A stretch of DNA of 10,001 nucleotides from Clostridia bacterium (GTDB taxonomy: Bacteria > Bacillota > Sulfobacillia > SLMV01). Positions 6,915-10,001 of this stretch are shown piece by piece. The position numbers were made by a program, and so were the translations under genes. Position 1 is the stretch's first letter, and each line of letters starts with the position of its first letter. The notes below the pieces were generated by a model that was given only the letters and a program-made list of their open reading frames with translations, had not been told where the DNA came from and did no database searches. The stretch lies in contig SLMV01000005.1 of NCBI GenBank assembly GCA_007133365.1, positions 1 to 10,001 on the forward strand. The letters run 5' to 3'.

Positions 6915-7784
6915 TTACTCCGGCGGGGTGACCGCTTCTTGGGTCAGGCGGTCGATGATGATGGCGAGGATCACGATACAGATCCCTCCGACGAAACCAC
7001 GTCCCACATCCAACTGTCCGACTCCACGGAGGACTTCCACGCCCAGACCGCCGGCACCAATCATGGAGGCAATGACCACCATGGCGAGTGCCATCATCAC
7101 CGTCTGGTTCACTCCGGCCATGATCGTGGGAAGTGCCAAAGGCAATTGGATTTTGGTCAGCAATTGCAGGCGACTCGAGCCTAACGATAGGCCCGCTTCC
7201 AAAACATCTTCCGGTACCTGTCGGATGCCGAGGTTGGTGAGACGGATCGTTGGCGGAACCGAGTAGATAAAGGTTGCCAAGAGTGCGGGAATGCGCCCAA
7301 TACTAAAGATCATGACCACTGGGATTAAATAAACGAAGCTCGGAAGCGTCTGCATGAGATCGAGCACGGGCCGAATGATTTGATTGAGCGATTCGTAGCG
7401 CGACATCAAAATGCCGAGCGGGATTCCGATCACGATGCTCAAAAAAGCAGCGACAAGCACGAGGGCTAACGTTATCATCGCTAAATCCCACATGCCTAGG
7501 GCCGCGATCAATAGCAGCCCTAATCCGGTGCCGATGCCCAAAGAACGGCCTCCGATCAAGGTGCCAATGATGACAAAGATAACGATCATGAAGGACCAGG
7601 GGAGTATGCTCAGGATGGCATTAGCCTCACCCAAGGTGAATCGGAGCACTGATGCCATAAGGGACCAAAGAAGATCACCGCGCTCAATGATGATATCGGT
7701 GGCATCTTCGATCCAGCTCGATAGCGGGATGATCCATTGGCTAGGGTATTCTATGAGAAAATCAGGTAAAATTGAGAAGATCAC
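6915..7784 (-). CDS. proW: Glycine betaine/proline ABC transporter permease
   Basis: This 289-residue inner-membrane permease (ProW/OpuAB type) has a long amphipathic N-terminal part (1-60), then several hydrophobic helices between about 63 and 277. The cytoplasmic EAA-type loop that contacts the ATPase is seen at about 190-219 (VPEDVLEAGLSLGSSR, then KIQLPLALP). The helix after it, VNQTVMMALAMVVIASMIGA with GGLG, is strongly conserved in this family. RPVLDLMQTLPSFVYLIP (138-155) is another family hallmark. The start is GTG; an in-frame TGA lies three codons upstream, so no earlier start is possible. GGGAGG lies 12 nt before the GTG, rather far. It is the first gene of the minus-strand operon with proV, and the binding-protein gene is transcribed divergently. 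Confidence 0.94.
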   Translation of the reverse strand: MIFSILPDFLIEYPSQWIIPLSSWIEDATDIIIERGDLLWSLMASVLRFTLGEANAILSILPWSFMIVIFVIIGTLIGGRSLGIGTGLGLLLIAALGMWDLAMITLALVLVAAFLSIVIGIPLGILMSRYESLNQIIRPVLDLMQTLPSFVYLIPVVMIFSIGRIPALLATFIYSVPPTIRLTNLGIRQVPEDVLEAGLSLGSSRLQLLTKIQLPLALPTIMAGVNQTVMMALAMVVIASMIGAGGLGVEVLRGVGQLDVGRGFVGGICIVILAIIIDRLTQEAVTPPE

Positions 7785-7989
7785 GGATGTTCAAAGCCTC
7801 CCTCATTTTTCGTCTTGTCCAGCGTATCCACCGAAGCGAAAGAAACAGATAAGGCATCAGAAAGATGAACGGTGGAAAACTGTGACCGCTTCGTTGAATT
7901 TGAAGACCAGTGAAAGTGAAGCAAAGCTCATGATAAGGATATCATTCAATTTGTTCTTTTGCACGAAGCACCATGCACGTTAAAGAAGA

Positions 7990-8047
7990 GGGCAGTAACT
8001 GACACCGTCCGTTTTAAAATAACAATAGTGAATGGGATTTACTGCCC
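7990..8047. repeat. 9-bp inverted repeat with AT-rich 40-nt spacer
   Basis: GGGCAGTAA (7990-7998) and its exact complement TTACTGCCC (8039-8047) flank a 40-nt spacer that includes TTTTAAAATAACAATAG. The arms could form a long-looped stem in a transcript from either strand, bind a regulator at two half-sites, or be the ends of a tiny decayed element. It lies between the candidate promoters and proW. Confidence 0.4.
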
Positions 8048-8068
8048 CTTGCCCCACCAGCGAGCGCC

Positions 8069-8095
8069 TTGAAGGGCCTCAACGACTGTTATAAA
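8069..8095 (+). promoter_or_regulatory. Candidate extended -10 promoter of proX
   Basis: TTGAAG (8069-8074) lies 15 bp before TATAAA (8090-8095), which is preceded by TG-T (8087-8089) as an extended -10. The leader to the proX start would be about 140 nt. A second, weaker candidate is TTGAAC (8182-8187) with TGTAAA (8204-8209), spaced 16 bp. Neither can be preferred with certainty. Confidence 0.35.
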
Positions 8096-8114
8096 CTGAT
8101 GACAGGCATGCCAA
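8088..8114 (-). promoter_or_regulatory. Candidate promoter of the proW-proV operon
   Basis: On the minus strand TTGGCA (8114-8109; 5 of 6 matches to TTGACA) precedes TATAAC (8093-8088; 5 of 6 matches to TATAAT), with a short 15-bp spacer. Its -10 overlaps the -10 proposed for proX, so the two promoters would compete. The leader to proW would be about 300 nt, which is long, so a nearer promoter is also possible. Confidence 0.28.
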
Positions 8115-8239
8115 TATCCTCGATGACATAGAAAAATCAGTCTGAGTCCGCACATGATGGACATCGAAAAAATTATTGCGATTGAACGTAATTTCGGGGC
8201 TAGTGTAAAGGTCAAAGGTTATAGGAGGGTGATATTCTC

Positions 8240-9331
8240 ATGAATGACCGATACCATAAACGTTGGCTTTCCGGCCTACTAGCAGTCGCTTTGATCACAA
8301 GTCTTACCCTGATGTTGGGATGTGCTGCGCTGCTCGAAGATCCCGAAGCGGACGAACCGATCATTTTTGCGGATCGCCAGTGGGAGTCGGTGTGGATTGC
8401 CACGGAGATCGCTCAGTTCATCATCGAAGAAGGCTATGACCATCCAACCGAGACCGAAACGGTCAGCACCGATGCCTTCCAAGTGGGCATGCAGCACGGT
8501 GATATCCACGTGGAATTAGAACTTTGGCGTATGAACTTACCAGAGTGGTACGAGGAAGCGACGTCCGAAGGATATCTGATTGATGTCGGTTCGATTTATG
8601 AGACATCCAGGCAGGCATGGTACGTTCCACGTTATGTCATCGAAGGTGACGAAGAACGTGGCATTGAACCCATCGCAGCGGACCTTGAGACGGTTTGGGA
8701 CATGAAGGATTACTATGAGGCCTTTGAAGATCCCGACGATCCGGGCCGCGGCCGGTTTATTAACGGCATCAGTGGTTGGGTCGTGACGGAGATCAACGAA
8801 GTTAAGATGCAAGTTTACGGCCTTGATGAATACTATAATACTGTCGAACCCGGCAGCTCCGGTGCTCTTGACGCTGCCATTGCCGGGGCTATTGAGGCCG
8901 GAGATCCCATTTTCTTTTATTATTGGGAGCCGACGTGGTTACCGGGTATGTATGATGTCGTGGTGCTCGAGGAACCCGAGTATGACCCTGAGGTGGAAGA
9001 ACAGCTGGAAAGAGCGGCGGCTGGCGAAATCCCGGTCGAAGATGTCGACGAAGCTTGCGGATTTATTGAATTAGACATTCGAAAAGGCGTTCACAAAAGC
9101 GTTAAAGAACGCGCTCCGGAGATCTTCGAATTCCTAGAAAATATGTTCATCGGCACGGATCCGATTAACCAAACGATGGCTTACAAGATGGACGCGGATG
9201 CAAGTCCTCAAGAAGCGGCCTTCTGGTACTTTGAAAATTTCGAAGACGATTGGCGTGAATGGCTACCAGATGATGTTGCCCAGCGAGTAACGGACGCTCT
9301 TATTGAAAACGGTGTGGACCTGAGCGGATAA
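8240..9331 (+). CDS. proX: Glycine betaine-binding lipoprotein of the ABC transporter
   Basis: This 363-residue substrate-binding protein (ProX/OpuAC type) is anchored outside the membrane. A basic start (MNDRYHKRWL) and hydrophobic core end in a lipobox MLGC with the lipidated Cys at 28. Family signatures follow: FADRQWESVWIATEIAQFII (43-62), HGDIHVELELW (86-96), and FYYWEPTWLPG (226-236), whose Trp residues are of the type that cage quaternary ammonium groups. The C-terminal half keeps the pattern of a closing type-II fold (ERAPEIFEFLENM, QEAAFWYFEN). By hand count the mature chain has about 80 Asp/Glu and 18 Lys/Arg, unusually acidic. The start ATG follows AGGAGGGTGAT by 6 nt. It is divergent from proW and proV and has its own terminator, so it can be made in excess over the membrane parts. 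Confidence 0.94.
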   Translation: MNDRYHKRWLSGLLAVALITSLTLMLGCAALLEDPEADEPIIFADRQWESVWIATEIAQFIIEEGYDHPTETETVSTDAFQVGMQHGDIHVELELWRMNLPEWYEEATSEGYLIDVGSIYETSRQAWYVPRYVIEGDEERGIEPIAADLETVWDMKDYYEAFEDPDDPGRGRFINGISGWVVTEINEVKMQVYGLDEYYNTVEPGSSGALDAAIAGAIEAGDPIFFYYWEPTWLPGMYDVVVLEEPEYDPEVEEQLERAAAGEIPVEDVDEACGFIELDIRKGVHKSVKERAPEIFEFLENMFIGTDPINQTMAYKMDADASPQEAAFWYFENFEDDWREWLPDDVAQRVTDALIENGVDLSG

Positions 9332-9355
9332 CGATTAAGGCTCAAGCCAGTGATG

Positions 9356-9393
9356 AGACGCACCGATCGGATCGTCTTGATCGGTGCGTCTTT
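9356..9393 (+). terminator. Rho-independent terminator of proX and apparent group II intron target
   Basis: A perfect stem pairs AGACGCACCGATC (9356-9368) with GATCGGTGCGTCT (9379-9391), 13 bp around a 10-nt loop, followed by a short T run ending at 9393. It begins 24 nt after the proX stop codon. The T tract is short (TTTCGTG) because intron-like sequence takes over at 9398. Confidence 0.85.
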
Positions 9394-9397
9394 CGTG

Positions 9398-10001
9398 GTG
9401 CGCCCGAAATGAGTGGGTAATGATGGGTGCAAGTCTCATGCACGATCAGGTTTACGTAGAACCCCTAGCTCAGGCAAGGGTGCCCGTGAGGATGCGGGAT
9501 CCGAACGAAACCGTAGCCACAACCTATGTCCTGAGCAATGCGAATCTTGAACGAAGCGTAACCCGCTGGGCAAGTCTTTTACACCAGACGACGTCCATAG
9601 TGGGCGAAAGTCCTCTTTATCGATAGACGGGTGTGCGGGAAGATAGATTCCTTATCAGGGCGCTCGGTCGACTCCGTCAGCGAGAACTGAAAACCCGCAC
9701 CGAGAGGTGTGTCGGAGGTGCCATCCACGAGAAGGTTGTCCCGGTCGCTTCCCCGATTTCTATTAAGAAACCCTAACCGGAGGAGCGCCGATAAGTGAGG
9801 GGGGAGATGATGTGTGGGTTTACAGGATGCTTCGAGACAGCAGAAAACGCCTGGCGGATCGACCATCAAAAGGCGCGGTCAATTCGCCCGGGCCCAGCGA
9901 CGAGGCGCGCGCAACACCGGGACGATTTGAAGACCCATTCCGCCAATCGATCATGACGATATGATTTATCATCGACGAACATGAACCGCCAGGTGAAGAT
10001 C
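9398..10001 (+). mobile_element. Group II intron, probably class C: 5' end and domains I-III, running off the window
   Basis: The element opens with GTGCGCCC, a typical group II 5' end. The core of domain I follows: GGCAAGGGTGCCCGTGAGGA (9473-9492), then GCGGGATCCGAACGAAACC, aligning by eye with the GCAAGGGTGTCCGTGG...GGAATCTGAAGGAAGC segment of IIC introns such as that of Oceanobacillus iheyensis. GTCCTGAGCAATGCGAA (9529-9545) matches its GUCUGAGGAACACGAA. Near 9830-9845 GACAGCAGAAAACG resembles the AGTCAGCAGA segment that comes shortly before domain IV. Class IIC introns insert just after terminator hairpins, and this one starts 7 nt after such a stem. The rest (maturase gene, domains V-VI) must lie to the right. 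No convincing maturase start is seen: an ATG at 9981 opens a frame to the edge, and the frame above it is broken by TGA at 9954. Confidence 0.78.
9551..9556 (+). other. Candidate EBS1 of the group II intron
   Basis: ACGAAG (9551-9556) can pair with the exon sequence TTTCGT (9391-9396) next to the splice site, using five Watson-Crick pairs and one G-U. It sits in the part of domain I where EBS1 is expected after the GAGNAANNCGAA segment. A second site, CACGAG (9726-9731), could also pair with TTCGTG (9392-9397) but lies late for this role. Structure modelling would decide. Confidence 0.3.

Larger units (their letters stand above)
7785..8239. promoter_or_regulatory. Divergent regulatory region between proW and proX
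   Basis: This is a 455-bp gap between the divergent halves of the transporter. It holds two overlapping candidate promoters back to back (8069-8095 plus, 8088-8114 minus), the palindrome GGCATGCC (8106-8113 approximately), a 9-bp inverted repeat with a 40-nt spacer (7990-8047), and the strong proX ribosome binding site AGGAGGGTGAT (8223-8233). A plus-strand open frame spans much of 7411-7983, but it lies opposite proW and shows no motif. No known riboswitch was recognised. The layout suggests joint osmotic control of both transcripts, which is an inference. Confidence 0.5.

Noticed and set aside
7411..7983. Plus-strand open frame of 190 codons opposite proW
   Set aside because: It lies antisense to a clear permease gene, is rich in Met, Pro, Arg and Lys as expected of a mirror frame, and has no ribosome binding site or motif.
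9579..9869. Minus-strand open frame of 96 codons
   Set aside because: It runs antisense through the group II intron ribozyme, where no protein gene is expected, and has no motif.
9807..9956. Short frame of 49 codons with a strong GAGGGGGGAG site
   Set aside because: It lies in structured intron RNA around domains III-IV; the purine-rich stretch is better explained as ribozyme sequence, and the peptide has no family features.

Overview
The window looks like chromosome from a Gram-positive-type bacterium, probably Bacillota. Most genes have strong AGGAGG-like ribosome binding sites, TTG and GTG starts occur, and the solute-binding protein is a lipoprotein. The lineage is an inference. The very acidic glycine-betaine-binding protein (about 80 Asp/Glu against about 18 Lys/Arg in the mature chain, by hand count) suggests a salty and perhaps alkaline habitat, with osmolytes imported rather than salt accumulated.

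Left end (1-735): a decayed junction. It holds the end of a reading frame that resembles the C-terminus of 2-isopropylmalate synthase, a truncated gene for the small EF-Tu-domain-2-like 'translation elongation factor-like' family, and a possible scrap of IS3-type transposase. No intact gene lies from 417 to 739.

Centre (740-5147, plus strand): a three-gene cassette and the most interesting part of the window. It encodes a MazG-like nucleotide pyrophosphohydrolase, a PD-(D/E)XK-like nuclease fused to a Schlafen-group-3 (DUF2075) helicase domain, and a 680-residue protein joining a phospholipase-D-type nuclease domain to a P-loop ATPase domain. Nucleotide hydrolysis, nucleic-acid cleavage and ATP-driven remodelling, next to decayed flanks, fit an anti-phage defence module. 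That role is inferred, and the exact combination is not one I can name. The third gene has an unclear 5' end and may carry a frameshift.

Right centre (5278-9393): a glycine betaine/proline-type ABC importer. The permease (proW), the ATPase with C-terminal CBS-like domains (proV) and a small membrane protein form a minus-strand operon. The binding lipoprotein (proX) is divergent on the plus strand. The 455-bp gap between them holds overlapping candidate promoters and a 9-bp inverted repeat. proX ends with a strong rho-independent terminator hairpin.

Right end (9398-10001): the 5' part of a group II intron ribozyme, most like class C. It starts just after the proX terminator, which is the target type known for IIC introns. 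It runs off the window before a convincing maturase frame appears.
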